Numbered from the stretch's first letter, positions 16,230 to 24,985 are shown. The stretch is 53,436 nt of DNA from Phascolarctobacterium sp. (GCA_004558595.1 SFCN01000003.1:1-53436), one strand, 5' to 3'. Notes: generated from the sequence alone by a model not told the origin. A program made the numbers and translations.

Positions 16230-16258
16230 ATTATAGCATGAAATGGACAAAGATTAAA
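16230..16258 (-). promoter_or_regulatory. candidate promoter of rapZ operon
   Basis: A perfect TATAAT (16230-16235) with an extended TGC ahead of it; the -35 at 17 nt (TTTAAT, 16253-16258) is weak. The extended -10 can compensate. Confidence 0.6.
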
Positions 16259-16294
16259 GAAAAAGCGTACATAGACGCTACGCCCATGTACGCT
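16259..16294 (-). terminator. terminator after the cyclase gene
   Basis: AGCGTACAT and ATGTACGCT form a 9-bp stem (16264-16294) followed on the minus strand by TTTTTC. It separates the cyclase gene from the rapZ promoter. Confidence 0.8.
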
Positions 16295-16310
16295 AAATGT
16301 CGTTCGATAT

Positions 16311-17078
16311 TTATTTTTTCGGAGTGATGGCTACAACACGCGCCGGCAGACCGGTAGCGCCCTCGATACGAGGCCAGGAGGCAATTAAAAGCGCGCCTGC
16401 CGGAGCAACCTTATCCAGATTATCCAGCACTTCGATTTGCAGCTTGCCTGCGCTCAAAACATAGCGCTCGCAGGCCAAATCGCCGGCAGCGGCAGCCAAG
16501 GCGCTGGCATCGGTATCCAGTGTCTCGTGACCATTAGCAGCGATCTTACGCTCTTCAAAAAGGAACTTCAGTGCTTCCAGGGACCAGCCGGGGAAGTTTT
16601 CGCTGCCATCCTCAGCGATACCGCTGAGCTTGTTCATATCAGGCCAGTTCTTGCCCCAACCGGTGTAGAGAGCTACGAAGGCACCCTCAGGAATTTGGCC
16701 ATATTTAGCCTCGTATTCCTTGATGTCGTCCACAGTAACAGCGTAATGCACATCCTCAGCTACCTTAGCCGTTACATCGATTACGCACAGGGGCATGATC
16801 ATGCTGTTAGGGCCAAAGGCCTCGGAGAGAACCCCTGCCCTATCGAAATGGCCCGGGAAATCAATATGAGTACCAAACTGACCGGGGAATTTGAAGGTTT
16901 GAATCAGGCATTCCAGCATAGGATTGCCCCAGTCAAAAACTGTTTTGCCCAGCTCTACGCTGCCCTCGGGAATACCGGCCCAGAAGGGACTATCATTGTT
17001 CAAGGAATGGGACAGCTCCACCCATTCGTACTCAGGAGTTTTTAATTCGTCGAGAATTTGCCACAGCTTATAAGCCAT
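16311..17078 (-). CDS. cyclase family protein (kynurenine formamidase-like metal hydrolase)
   Basis: A 255-residue PF04199 protein. The family metal motif HxGTHxDxPxH appears as QFGTHIDFPGH near residues 77-87, so the first histidine is replaced by glutamine while GTH, D and the last H remain. Downstream are ALYTGWGKNW near 135, a GHETLDTDA stretch carrying another conserved His/Asp near 185 and LLIASWPRIEGATGLPARV at the end, all typical. Relatives hydrolyse N-formylkynurenine, isatin or cyclic amides; the substrate here is unknown. GAGGTGGAAAAG supports ATG 17078 over a frame extension to 17102. It is monocistronic with its own promoter and terminator. Confidence 0.85.
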   Translation of the reverse strand: MAYKLWQILDELKTPEYEWVELSHSLNNDSPFWAGIPEGSVELGKTVFDWGNPMLECLIQTFKFPGQFGTHIDFPGHFDRAGVLSEAFGPNSMIMPLCVIDVTAKVAEDVHYAVTVDDIKEYEAKYGQIPEGAFVALYTGWGKNWPDMNKLSGIAEDGSENFPGWSLEALKFLFEERKIAANGHETLDTDASALAAAAGDLACERYVLSAGKLQIEVLDNLDKVAPAGALLIASWPRIEGATGLPARVVAITPKK

Positions 17079-17128
17079 CTTTTCCACCTCATTTAATATC
17101 ACTATAATCCTACTAATTAGGTGGGCTT

Positions 17129-17157
17129 ATTTTACCATTAAACAATCCCTTTGTAAA
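17129..17157 (-). promoter_or_regulatory. promoter of the cyclase gene
   Basis: Minus-strand TTTACA (17152-17157), 17-nt spacer, TAAAAT (17129-17134), lying between the rnc terminator and the cyclase gene. Confidence 0.65.
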
Positions 17158-17197
17158 CAAAAACGTCTCAAGCTCTGCAGAAAAAGCTTGAGACGTT
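17157..17197 (-). terminator. terminator of the fab-rnc operon
   Basis: AACGTCTCAAGCT and AGCTTGAGACGTT form a 13-bp stem (17162-17197), with a T-rich tail on the minus strand. It is symmetrical but only the leftward side has the U-tract. Confidence 0.88.
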
Positions 17198-17213
17198 AAG
17201 TTTGTAACAATAT

Positions 17214-17936
17214 TTATTGCTGTACATGCAGCTGCGCCAAGGCTTGCTGAGCAGCGTGCTGCTCCGAATCCTTCTTGGTGCGACCCTGGCCCTCGCCAAT
17301 AACCCTGCCCTCCACCATAACCTCGGAGGTAAAGATTTTATTATGCTCAGGTCCTGTGCTACCCAAGAGCTGGTAGGATATATCCACGTCCCCGTCCCGC
17401 TGCAAAAATTCCTGCAGACGAGTCTTGTAGTCCGTGTAAATACCATGACGGCACACATAATCAATTTCCGACTGCATCATGGTGAGCAGGTATCTTTGAG
17501 CCACGGTAAAGCCCTGATCCAAATAAATGGCGCCAAGCACCGATTCGAAGGCATCAGCCAGAATGGAGGGACGCTCTCTTCCTCCGCTGAGCTCCTCGCC
17601 CTTGCCCAAAAGCAAGAGCTCGCCTAGGCCAATCTTTTTCGCGAAGGTGTAGAGAGAACCCTCGCAAACGAGATGGGCACGCAGCTTAGTCAGCTGGCCT
17701 TCGGCCAGCTCCGGGAAATTCTTGAACATATAAGTGCTGACGATAACGCTGAGCACCGAGTCCCCTAAAAACTCAATGCGCTCGTTATGCTGGGGCTTCG
17801 GAGTCTGCTTCGCCTCGTGGGCGTAGGAGGTATGGGTCAGCGCCATCTCCAACAGCTCCAAATTATGCATCTGGATATTCTGACTTGCGCAGAAGCCTGC
17901 CAGCTGCTGCTTACGCTTATCCTGCATTGCCATCAT
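17214..17936 (-). CDS. rnc: ribonuclease III
   Basis: A 240-residue double-strand RNA endonuclease that processes rRNA precursors and mRNAs. The nuclease signature ERIEFLGDSVL is near residue 53, the catalytic DAFESVLGAIYLDQG near 125, and the double-stranded RNA-binding domain (DYKTRLQEFLQ to TKKDSEQHAAQQALAQL) fills the C-terminus. The frame opens with a TTG inside fabF; ATGs occur at 17936, 17933 and 17927, and no strong ribosome-binding site decides between them, so the start is uncertain by a few codons. It begins next to the fabF stop and is the last gene of the lipid operon, a common Firmicute arrangement. Confidence 0.95.
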   Translation of the reverse strand: MMAMQDKRKQQLAGFCASQNIQMHNLELLEMALTHTSYAHEAKQTPKPQHNERIEFLGDSVLSVIVSTYMFKNFPELAEGQLTKLRAHLVCEGSLYTFAKKIGLGELLLLGKGEELSGGRERPSILADAFESVLGAIYLDQGFTVAQRYLLTMMQSEIDYVCRHGIYTDYKTRLQEFLQRDGDVDISYQLLGSTGPEHNKIFTSEVMVEGRVIGEGQGRTKKDSEQHAAQQALAQLHVQQ

Positions 17937-17943
17937 CCCGCTT

Positions 17944-19203
17944 TTAGTCAACGTATTTTTTCAGCACGATGGCAGCATTGTGGCCACCAAAGCCCAGATT
18001 GTCGCTCAGAGCGACATTTACTACTCTCTCACGAGCAACGTTGGGAGTGTAATCCAAATCCAGAACTCCTTCCGGATCATCCAAATCCTTGTCTTGGTAG
18101 TTGATGGTAGGCGGAACCAGGTTGTTTTCGATAGTCAGAGCGGTAGCGATAGCCTCTACGCCGCCAGCAGCGCCCAACAGATGGCCGATCATGGACTTGT
18201 TGGAGCTGATGCTCAGCTTGTAAGCATGCTCGCCAAATACCTTCTTAAAGGCAATGGTTTCACCCAGATCATTACGATGGGTGGAGGTGCCGTGAGCATT
18301 AATATAATCAACCTCTTCCGGTTTTACGCCAGCGTCATCAATAGCAGCCTTTACGCAGGCAGCCGGAGTTTCACCGGTGGGGTCTGGAGCGGTGATGTGG
18401 TAAGCATCGCAGTTCATAGCAAAGCCAGCCAGCTCAGCGTAGATGTGCGCTCCACGAGCCTTAGCATGCTCCAGCTCTTCCAGAACCAGTACGCCAGCGC
18501 CCTCGCCTAAAACGAAGCCATCACGCTTCTTGTCAAAGGGGCAGGAAGCCTGCTCAGGATGCTCGTTATTGGTGGACAGCGCCTTCATGTTAGCGAAGCC
18601 AGCGATAGCTACGGGAGAAACAGCTGCTTCGGTGCCGCCAGCCAGCATTACATCAGCATCACCATATTGAATGGTACGCAGCGCGTCGCCAATGCAGTTG
18701 GTACCGGTTGCGCAAGCGGTAACAATAGCAGTGTTGGGGCCCTTCAGACCGCAGGCGATAGCGATTTGACCAGCGCTCATGTTGGGGATTTCCATAGGAA
18801 TGAAGAAGGGGCTGATTTTGGAGGGGCCCTTAGCGCCATACTTCAAGGATTGATCCAAGAAGGTATGAATGCCGCCGATGCCGCTGCCAACGCATACGCC
18901 ACAGCGCATAGCATTTTCCTTGCTCATATCCAGCTTAGCGTCCTCGATAGCCAATTTCGCAGCGGCAACTGCCAATTGGGTTACGCGGTCCATGCGCTTG
19001 CCTTCTTTTTTATCAATATAAGCAGTATAATCAAAATTCTTCACTTCAGCAGCGATCTTAACAGTAAAGCCCTCAGTATCAAATTGGGTAATGGGGCCTA
19101 CGCCGGATTTGCCGGCAATCAAGTTGCTCCAGAAGGTTTCCTTGCCGATACCAATGGGAGTAACAGGGCCAACGCCGGTTATTACAACTCTTCTTTTACT
19201 CAA
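17944..19203 (-). CDS. fabF: beta-ketoacyl-ACP synthase II
   Basis: A 419-residue condensing enzyme that elongates acyl-ACP with malonyl-ACP. The catalytic cysteine lies in VTACATGTN near residue 165, the two histidines in INAHGTSTHRND near 305 and SNKSMIGHLLGAAGG near 340, with the glycine-rich LGFGGHNAAIVLK at the end. The start is a TTG (19203) with GAGGTG 7 nt ahead. It sits 17 bp after the fabK-like gene and continues into rnc. Confidence 0.97.
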   Translation of the reverse strand: MSKRRVVITGVGPVTPIGIGKETFWSNLIAGKSGVGPITQFDTEGFTVKIAAEVKNFDYTAYIDKKEGKRMDRVTQLAVAAAKLAIEDAKLDMSKENAMRCGVCVGSGIGGIHTFLDQSLKYGAKGPSKISPFFIPMEIPNMSAGQIAIACGLKGPNTAIVTACATGTNCIGDALRTIQYGDADVMLAGGTEAAVSPVAIAGFANMKALSTNNEHPEQASCPFDKKRDGFVLGEGAGVLVLEELEHAKARGAHIYAELAGFAMNCDAYHITAPDPTGETPAACVKAAIDDAGVKPEEVDYINAHGTSTHRNDLGETIAFKKVFGEHAYKLSISSNKSMIGHLLGAAGGVEAIATALTIENNLVPPTINYQDKDLDDPEGVLDLDYTPNVARERVVNVALSDNLGFGGHNAAIVLKKYVD

Positions 19204-19220
19204 AATTGTTCACCTCGTAG

Positions 19221-20174
19221 TTAAATTTTTGCGATATCTTCTTTGATTCTGCGGAAAATTTCTTTTACCGGCAAAATCTCCTTGATTTTCCACATATTGG
19301 CGCCGGTGAATACCAGGCCAGTCTCCACATCACCCTGTTGAGCGCGAGTCAGCGCGCGAATAATGCAGAAGCTGTGAGTACAATGCTTCAAGCACAAATC
19401 GCATTGAGTGGGTTTGGGAGCTCTATTTTCCAAAGATAGTTGAGCGAAGGGATTGCGAATAGCGCGACCCTTATAGCCTACAGGGCTATCGATTTGCACA
19501 ACATCTTCTTTTGTCATTTTTAAATAAAATTCCTTCAGGGCAGGTGCGCCATTGGATTCCTCGCTAGCAGCGAAACGGCTACCCATTTGCACACCACTGG
19601 CACCCAAGTTCAAAAGCTCTGCCACATCCTGGCCGCATACAGCGCCACCTGCGGCAATAACAGGTATATTAACGGATTTTACAATCTCCGGAAGAATCTC
19701 TTTAATGGATTGTTGGGTACCAAGATGACCACCTGCTTCGGTTCCTTCGACAACAATAGCAGATGCACCCAGCTTTTCGGATATTTTAGCCAGCTTCACA
19801 GAAGATACAATAGGTACTACTTCAACACCATATTTACGTCCGACAGCAAAAATATCTCTTGAAAAACCGGCGCCGGCCACGATTAAATCAATTTTCTCTT
19901 GTGCAGCAGTGGTAATCAGATCCAAAAATGCCCTTGCGGCGAACATGCAGTTGATACCGATGATACCTTTACCGCCGGTCAACTCCCTTGCCACACGGAT
20001 TTCCTTGCGCAGCTCATCACAGCTCATGCCGGATGCAGCAATCAGGCCGATACCGCCTTCCTTTGCTACAGCAGCTGCCAGACGGGCAGTGGACAATCTG
20101 ATAGCCATGCCTCCTTGTACAATCGGTACCTCTGCAATCAGCTTACCGATTTTCAGCACTGGTAGTTTCAACAA
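19221..20174 (-). CDS. FabK-like FMN enoyl-ACP reductase / nitronate monooxygenase family
   Basis: A 317-residue TIM-barrel flavoprotein. VPIVQGGMAIRLS near 16, GIGLIAASG, the FMN-phosphate region EGTEAGGHLG near 142, VIAAGG near 171 and VQMGSRFAASEES near 195 are the family marks. Unlike pneumococcal FabK it ends with a four-cysteine cluster CDLCLKHCTHSFC near 254-266, seen in the clostridial branch of the nitronate monooxygenase family. Because it lies between acpP and fabF and no FabI or FabL is in the operon, the inferred role is reduction of enoyl-ACP; sequence alone cannot exclude nitronate oxidation. The start is a TTG (20174, or the next TTG at 20171) after GGGGGATAT. Confidence 0.75.
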   Translation of the reverse strand: MLKLPVLKIGKLIAEVPIVQGGMAIRLSTARLAAAVAKEGGIGLIAASGMSCDELRKEIRVARELTGGKGIIGINCMFAARAFLDLITTAAQEKIDLIVAGAGFSRDIFAVGRKYGVEVVPIVSSVKLAKISEKLGASAIVVEGTEAGGHLGTQQSIKEILPEIVKSVNIPVIAAGGAVCGQDVAELLNLGASGVQMGSRFAASEESNGAPALKEFYLKMTKEDVVQIDSPVGYKGRAIRNPFAQLSLENRAPKPTQCDLCLKHCTHSFCIIRALTRAQQGDVETGLVFTGANMWKIKEILPVKEIFRRIKEDIAKI

Positions 20175-20210
20175 ATATCCCCCATTTCAGGACCATAGTA
20201 GCTTGTGTCG

Positions 20211-20231
20211 GGGGAGCCTGCTAGGCTCCCC
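20211..20231 (-). other. intercistronic hairpin between acpP and the fabK-like gene
   Basis: GGGGAGCC/GGCTCCCC with a 5-nt loop and no T-run, 22 bp after the acpP stop. It looks more like a 3' stabiliser or partial attenuator than a terminator, which would fit the high demand for acyl carrier protein. Confidence 0.5.
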
Positions 20232-20252
20232 TAAACATAAGCCAGTAAAGCA

Positions 20253-20483
20253 TTATTTTTCTTCATCCAGCAGCTTAACAGCGTCAGCTACAGTGCGAAT
20301 CTTTTCAGCTTTTTCATCAGGAATTTCAACACCGAATTCCTCTTCGAAAGCCATGATCAGTTCAACGATGTCGAGGGAGTCAGCGCCGAGGTCATCGATG
20401 AAAGCGGATTCCATCTTTACTTCGTCAGCGTCAACGCTCAGTTGTTCAACAGTGATGTCTCTTACTTTTTCGAAAGTGCTCAT
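20253..20483 (-). CDS. acpP: acyl carrier protein
   Basis: A 76-residue acidic four-helix protein. The phosphopantetheine attachment serine is in the GADSLDIVELIMAFE motif near residue 36. It carries the growing acyl chain for FabD, FabH, FabG, FabF and PlsX. The ribosome-binding site AAGGAGGTGA is the strongest in the operon, and a hairpin follows the gene. Start ATG 20483. Confidence 0.97.
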   Translation of the reverse strand: MSTFEKVRDITVEQLSVDADEVKMESAFIDDLGADSLDIVELIMAFEEEFGVEIPDEKAEKIRTVADAVKLLDEEK

Positions 20484-20530
20484 TACGATTCACCTCCTTC
20501 CACTAGGCAAAATGTGCAATGCTTGCCTTA

Positions 20531-21274
20531 TTACATTACCATACCACCGTCGACATGTAAAGTCTGTCCGGTTATATATTTGGCGTCGTCGCTCACAAGG
20601 AAGACAACAGCCTTGGCAATATCTTCAGGATCTCCTAATTTATGTAAAGGAATAGTATTCAGCATACCCTCAACTACCTTCTCGCTGAGCACGGCAGTCA
20701 TATCGGTTTGAATGAAGCCGGGAGCGATAGCGTTCACGGTGATGCCGCGAGCGGCAACCTCCTTAGCCACAGCCTTGGTGAAGCCCAGCACGCCTGCCTT
20801 AGCGGCAGCGTAGTTAGCTTGACCAGCGTTGCCCATCAGGCCCACCACGGAGCTGATGCTGACGATGCGGCCAGCCTTTTGCTTCATCATGTATTTCACA
20901 GCGGCCTTGGTGCAGTTAAATACGCCCTTCAGGTTAGTGGTGAGCACAGCGTCCCAGTCCTCCTCCTTCATGCGCATCAACAGACCGTCGCGGGTGATAC
21001 CGGCGTTGTTAACCAAAATATCAATGCGACCGAATTCCTTCACGGCAGCGTCCACCATAGCGGTAGCGGACTCGTTGGAGGAAATATCAGCCTGGAGCAC
21101 CAGAGCCTTGCGGCCCATAGCTTCGATTTCAGCAGCAACTGCTTTAGCGGCAGCTTCGCTACCAGCGTAGTTAACCACTACGTCGGCGCCTTCAGCGGCC
21201 AAGGCCAAAGCGATAGCGCGGCCGATGCCGCGGGATGCGCCGGTTACTAGCGCTTTCTTACCTTCTAACTTCAT
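20531..21274 (-). CDS. fabG: 3-oxoacyl-ACP reductase
   Basis: A 247-residue classical short-chain dehydrogenase. TGASRGIG near residue 11 binds NADPH, NNAG near 87 is structural, and the catalytic Ser (SISSVVG near 139) and YAAAK (152-156) are present; GFIQTDMT near 184 and the VDGGMVM terminus are typical of FabG. It reduces 3-oxoacyl-ACP. GGAGAAAGGAAAAGG precedes the ATG. Confidence 0.96.
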   Translation of the reverse strand: MKLEGKKALVTGASRGIGRAIALALAAEGADVVVNYAGSEAAAKAVAAEIEAMGRKALVLQADISSNESATAMVDAAVKEFGRIDILVNNAGITRDGLLMRMKEEDWDAVLTTNLKGVFNCTKAAVKYMMKQKAGRIVSISSVVGLMGNAGQANYAAAKAGVLGFTKAVAKEVAARGITVNAIAPGFIQTDMTAVLSEKVVEGMLNTIPLHKLGDPEDIAKAVVFLVSDDAKYITGQTLHVDGGMVM

Positions 21275-21315
21275 AAACCTTTTCCTTTCTCCCTAAAAGA
21301 TGACGAAATTTGTAT

Positions 21316-22257
21316 TTAAGCTTTCAATGCCGCAAGAGTCTTTTCAAGACTTGCGGGATCTTCTACGTTCAGCGCAGCCATACCCTTGGCGATCTTCTTG
21401 GTGAAGCCGGTCAATACCTTGCCGGGGCCCACCTCTACGAAGGTATCCACCCCATTAGCGACCATGTTGCGCACGGAGGTTTCCCAGAGAACCGGGCTAG
21501 CAGCTTGCTTAATCAGGAGCTTCTTGATTTCAGCGCCGCTTACGACCTCTTGAGCAGTTACGTTGGCTACGACGGGAATCTGGATATCCTTGATTTCCAT
21601 GGGAGCCAGAACCTCTGCCAGACGATCAGCGGCGGGTTGCATCAGAGTGCTGTGGAAGGGAGCGCTTACGGGCAGCAGCACGGCGCGTTTAGCGCCAGCG
21701 GCCTTCAGAGCCTCGATAGCCTTGTTGACAGGGTCAACAGCGCCGGCGATTACTACTTGGCCGGGGCAGTTGAAGTTAACAGCCTGTACAGCTGCGCCCA
21801 TCTCGGCTTCGACAGCCTTGCAAATCTCCACGATCTTGTCGCTGTCCAGACCCAAAACTGCGGCCATGGAGCCCTCGCCCACGGGCACAGCCTCTTGCAT
21901 GAACTGGCCACGCTTGTGTACCGCTACAACAGCGTCAGCGAACTTCAAAGCGCCAACATTTACCAGAGCGGAATATTCGCCTAAGCTGTGGCCGGCGGCC
22001 ACAGCGCAGCTAATGCCATGCTCCTTCAGCACAGCGCCGCAGGCGGTGCTGGCGGTGAGAATAGCGGGCTGGGTGTTAGCGGTCAGCTGCAGGTCGGAAG
22101 CAGGACCCTCGAAGCACATCTTAGTGATGGAATAGCCGAGAGCATCGTCAGCCTCTTCAAAAATTTGTCTAACAACGGCATACTCATCGTAGAATGCCTT
22201 GCACATACCAACAGTCTGGGAACCCTGTCCCGGGAATACGAAAGCGATCTTGCTCAT
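21316..22257 (-). CDS. fabD: malonyl-CoA:ACP transacylase
   Basis: A 313-residue FabD that loads malonyl units on ACP. FPGQGSQ near residue 8, the nucleophile motif GHSLGEYSAL near 90, the malonate-binding arginine in KRGQFMQEA near 115 and the histidine in PVSAPFHS near 200 are all visible. The ATG (22257) follows AGAGAGG. A 92-bp gap to fabH upstream shows no clear promoter. Confidence 0.97.
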   Translation of the reverse strand: MSKIAFVFPGQGSQTVGMCKAFYDEYAVVRQIFEEADDALGYSITKMCFEGPASDLQLTANTQPAILTASTACGAVLKEHGISCAVAAGHSLGEYSALVNVGALKFADAVVAVHKRGQFMQEAVPVGEGSMAAVLGLDSDKIVEICKAVEAEMGAAVQAVNFNCPGQVVIAGAVDPVNKAIEALKAAGAKRAVLLPVSAPFHSTLMQPAADRLAEVLAPMEIKDIQIPVVANVTAQEVVSGAEIKKLLIKQAASPVLWETSVRNMVANGVDTFVEVGPGKVLTGFTKKIAKGMAALNVEDPASLEKTLAALKA

Positions 22258-22349
22258 GGGAAAAACCTCTCTTTCTCTAATTATACTCGCTAATTACAAA
22301 ACGTTCTATAGTCTAGTGGAATATTTATGCAATATTTACCGAAAAAAGC

Positions 22350-23339
22350 TTATTTGCTCCACTTCAGCACGATGGCAGCCCAGGTCAGGCCGGCGCCAAA
22401 GCCATCTAAAATGATGTTGTCGCCCTTCTTCAGCTTGCCCGCAGCCTGCGCTTCGCACAGAGCGATGGGAATAGAAGCAGCGGAGGTGTTGGCGTATTTA
22501 TCCACGTTTACCCATACCTTTTCCATGGGCAGCTTCAAGCGCTTAGCGGCGCTGGTAATGATGCGCAGATTGGCCTGATGGGGGAAGAGCATATCCAGCT
22601 CTTCCGGCTTCATGCCGGCCTTAGCCAAAGCCTTCTTCGCGGTTTTGCCCATGATTTGAATGGCGAATTTGAAAACCTCGGTACCATTCATATGAATGGT
22701 GTGCTCGTTAGCAGCCACAGTTTCATGGCTGGCCGGCTTGCGGCTACCGCCAGCCGGCTGGTACAGATGGATGCCGCCGTTGCCGTCAGCGCCCATATCG
22801 ATGCCCAGCACGCCGTAACCCTCTTCGACCTCGCCTACTACAGCTGCGCCTGCGCCGTCACCGAAGAGCACGCAGGTATTTCTATCAGTCCAGTTCATAA
22901 TGCGGGACAAGGTCTCCGCGCCAATAATCAAAATCTTATTATACAGACCGGTCTTGACCATTTGGCTAGCCACTGCCAGGCTGTACACGAAGCCGCTGCA
23001 GCCTGCTGCCAAATCGAAGGCAGCCGCATTTTTAGCGCCTAAGCGAGCCTGAACCAGGCATGCGGTAGAGGGGAAGATATGGTCGGAGGAAGCAGTGCCT
23101 ACGATGACCAAATCAATTTCCTCGGGGGACACCTTGGCATCCTCCAGGGCCTTTACAGCCGCATTATATGCCAAATCGCTGGTAGCCTCTTCCGGAGCCG
23201 CGATATGTCTTTGCTTGATACCGGTGCGCTCAGTAATCCATTCGTCACTGGTATCAACCATTTTTTCTAAATCAAAATTAGTCAGAGTTTTTTCCGGAAC
23301 ATAATGTCCCACGCCTAAAATACCAACTGCTCTTGTCAT
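22350..23339 (-). CDS. fabH: beta-ketoacyl-ACP synthase III
   Basis: A 329-residue FabH that starts chains by condensing acyl-CoA with malonyl-ACP. The triad is visible: Cys in LAAGCSGFVY near 112, His in FPHQANLRI near 250 and Asn in YANTSAAS near 280; GFGAGLTWAAIVLKW closes the protein. The ATG overlaps the plsX stop by 4 bp. Confidence 0.97.
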   Translation of the reverse strand: MTRAVGILGVGHYVPEKTLTNFDLEKMVDTSDEWITERTGIKQRHIAAPEEATSDLAYNAAVKALEDAKVSPEEIDLVIVGTASSDHIFPSTACLVQARLGAKNAAAFDLAAGCSGFVYSLAVASQMVKTGLYNKILIIGAETLSRIMNWTDRNTCVLFGDGAGAAVVGEVEEGYGVLGIDMGADGNGGIHLYQPAGGSRKPASHETVAANEHTIHMNGTEVFKFAIQIMGKTAKKALAKAGMKPEELDMLFPHQANLRIITSAAKRLKLPMEKVWVNVDKYANTSAASIPIALCEAQAAGKLKKGDNIILDGFGAGLTWAAIVLKWSK

Positions 23340-24358
23340 TTATCTAGTTCCTCGTTTCTTTTCGATTCAGCAATCCGCTGGGCAATAATGCTAACTACAT
23401 CCTGCTCGGCAAAATCCATAGCCACTCTAATCGCATTGGTAATGGCCTTGGCCTTAGAGCTGCCGTGACAAATGATAAAGGGTGCGCGAATGCCTAACAG
23501 TAAAGCGCCACCGTATTCCGCCGGGTCCAGACGCTTCTTCAGGCCCTTTAGCGCCGGCTTAATCAAAAGCCCGCCCAGCTTAGCCAGGATACCGCCCTTT
23601 AAAATGGCCTCCTTGACCATGGTCATAATGGCCTTGGCCAAGCCCTCGCCAAACTTCAGCACCACATTGCCCACAAAGCCATCGCAGACGACCACGTCCA
23701 CGGTGCCCTTGTTAATGTCGCGACCCTCCACATTACCGATGAATTTAATGGTCCGCTCCTTCTTAAGCAAAGGATAGGTTGCCAGAGCTACTTCGTTACC
23801 CTTAGTTTCTTCTTCACCGATGTTCAAAAGTCCTACCCGCGGCGCAGAAATTTTAAGAATTTTTTCTGCATATACCGTGCCCATGATAGCGCTTTGCTTC
23901 ATGTGCTCCGGCTTAGCGTCCACCTTAGCGCCACTATCCAGTACCACGGTGGTACCGGTCAAGCTAGGAATCGGAGTCGCGATAGCCGGACGCTCCACGC
24001 CCTTAATCCGGCCTACGCCGAAAAGGGCCGCCGCTACAGCGGCGCCGGTGCTACCGGAGGATACCAGAGCATCGCACTCCTTGTTGCGGAGCAGCCTTGC
24101 CGCTACCACGATGGAAGCATCCTTCTTAGACTTCACAGCAATGGCCGGATGCTCGCTCATCTCAATTACCTCGCTGGCGTGATGAATAGTAATACGCTCG
24201 TCCTTATCAGCGTGATACTTCACCAGCAGCTCCTTAATGACCTTCTCATCACCCACCAAAACTGTTTCACAGTCATAGGCCTTAACCGCGTTGACAGCTC
24301 CCAAAACCAGCTCCTTGGGACCATAATCGGTGCCCATGACGTCCACTGCGATTTTCAT
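23336..24358 (-). CDS. plsX: phosphate acyltransferase
   Basis: A 340-residue PlsX, which converts acyl-ACP to acyl-phosphate for phospholipid synthesis at the membrane. Marks are MKIAVDVMGTDYGPKE at the N-terminus, MSEHPAIAVKSKKDAS near 70, VSSGSTGAAVAAALF near 98 and VCDGFVGNVVLKFGEG near 225. Both ends overlap neighbours by 4 bp (fapR upstream, fabH downstream), so the three genes are tightly coupled. Confidence 0.97.
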   Translation of the reverse strand: MKIAVDVMGTDYGPKELVLGAVNAVKAYDCETVLVGDEKVIKELLVKYHADKDERITIHHASEVIEMSEHPAIAVKSKKDASIVVAARLLRNKECDALVSSGSTGAAVAAALFGVGRIKGVERPAIATPIPSLTGTTVVLDSGAKVDAKPEHMKQSAIMGTVYAEKILKISAPRVGLLNIGEEETKGNEVALATYPLLKKERTIKFIGNVEGRDINKGTVDVVVCDGFVGNVVLKFGEGLAKAIMTMVKEAILKGGILAKLGGLLIKPALKGLKKRLDPAEYGGALLLGIRAPFIICHGSSKAKAITNAIRVAMDFAEQDVVSIIAQRIAESKRNEELDK

Positions 24359-24942
24359 GCTTCCTGCTCCCTTTCATGCTTAGCGCGCTCATCCATGGAA
24401 ACAATTATGAATTTAGCGCGGAATACTTCCTCATTATTGCTTTTGATGCTTACAAAAATATAATACTTATCCATCCGCTTATGGGTGACCACCGCCTTGG
24501 CTACCAGAGTAGCTCCGGCGTTCACCGGCACCTTGTACTTCACGTTGCCCACTGCGGTCAACGCCTTTTCCGCATCCACCACCGCAAGGGCCAGCGTATT
24601 GGCCATGGCGAACATATAGTAGCCACGGGCAATGCCGGTTTTTTCCAGCACCATATCGTTGGATATTTTTAAAGTAGAGATGCCTAGCTTATTCAGCTCC
24701 AAGTCCAAAAGCTCGCCCACGATATCCTTCTTATCGATGGCCCGCACCTTGGTCTGGGCATCTTCAGCCATGGTACGTGTTCTGGCCCTCAGCTCCGGTA
24801 TCCCCAGCGTCACCCGATCCAAACGGATAGTCTGCACGCTTACCTTCAGCATCTGCGCCAGCTGCTCATCAGTGCTAAAGGGATTCTCCTTTAGCAGCCT
24901 TTTCAAGCTCTTGTGACGTATTAACTTTTTTGAAGAATTCAT
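24355..24942 (-). CDS. fapR: transcription factor FapR
   Basis: A 195-residue repressor of fatty-acid and phospholipid genes whose ligand is malonyl-CoA. The N-terminal helix-turn-helix (FSTDEQLAQMLKVSVQTIRLD near 22-42) is followed by a linking helix and a hot-dog domain with ARGYYMFAMANTLALAV and VNAGATLVAKAVV. The start is ATG 24942 after AGGTGA; the GTG before it is too close. A candidate operator overlaps its own promoter, so autoregulation is likely, as in Bacillus, where it heads fapR-plsX-fabD-fabG. Confidence 0.95.
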   Translation of the reverse strand: MNSSKKLIRHKSLKRLLKENPFSTDEQLAQMLKVSVQTIRLDRVTLGIPELRARTRTMAEDAQTKVRAIDKKDIVGELLDLELNKLGISTLKISNDMVLEKTGIARGYYMFAMANTLALAVVDAEKALTAVGNVKYKVPVNAGATLVAKAVVTHKRMDKYYIFVSIKSNNEEVFRAKFIIVSMDERAKHEREQEA

Positions 24943-24957
24943 CACTTCACCTGCTTT

Positions 24958-24974
24958 TTAGTACCAGCTCATAA
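24958..24974. promoter_or_regulatory. candidate FapR operator
   Basis: TTAGTACCAGCTCATAA is a partial palindrome close to the FapR sites of Bacillus (TTAGTACC half-site plus a diverged second half). It lies just after the -10 box, 16 bp upstream of the fapR start, where binding would block the operon. Confidence 0.65.
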
Positions 24975-24985
24975 TATCTGTTTTT

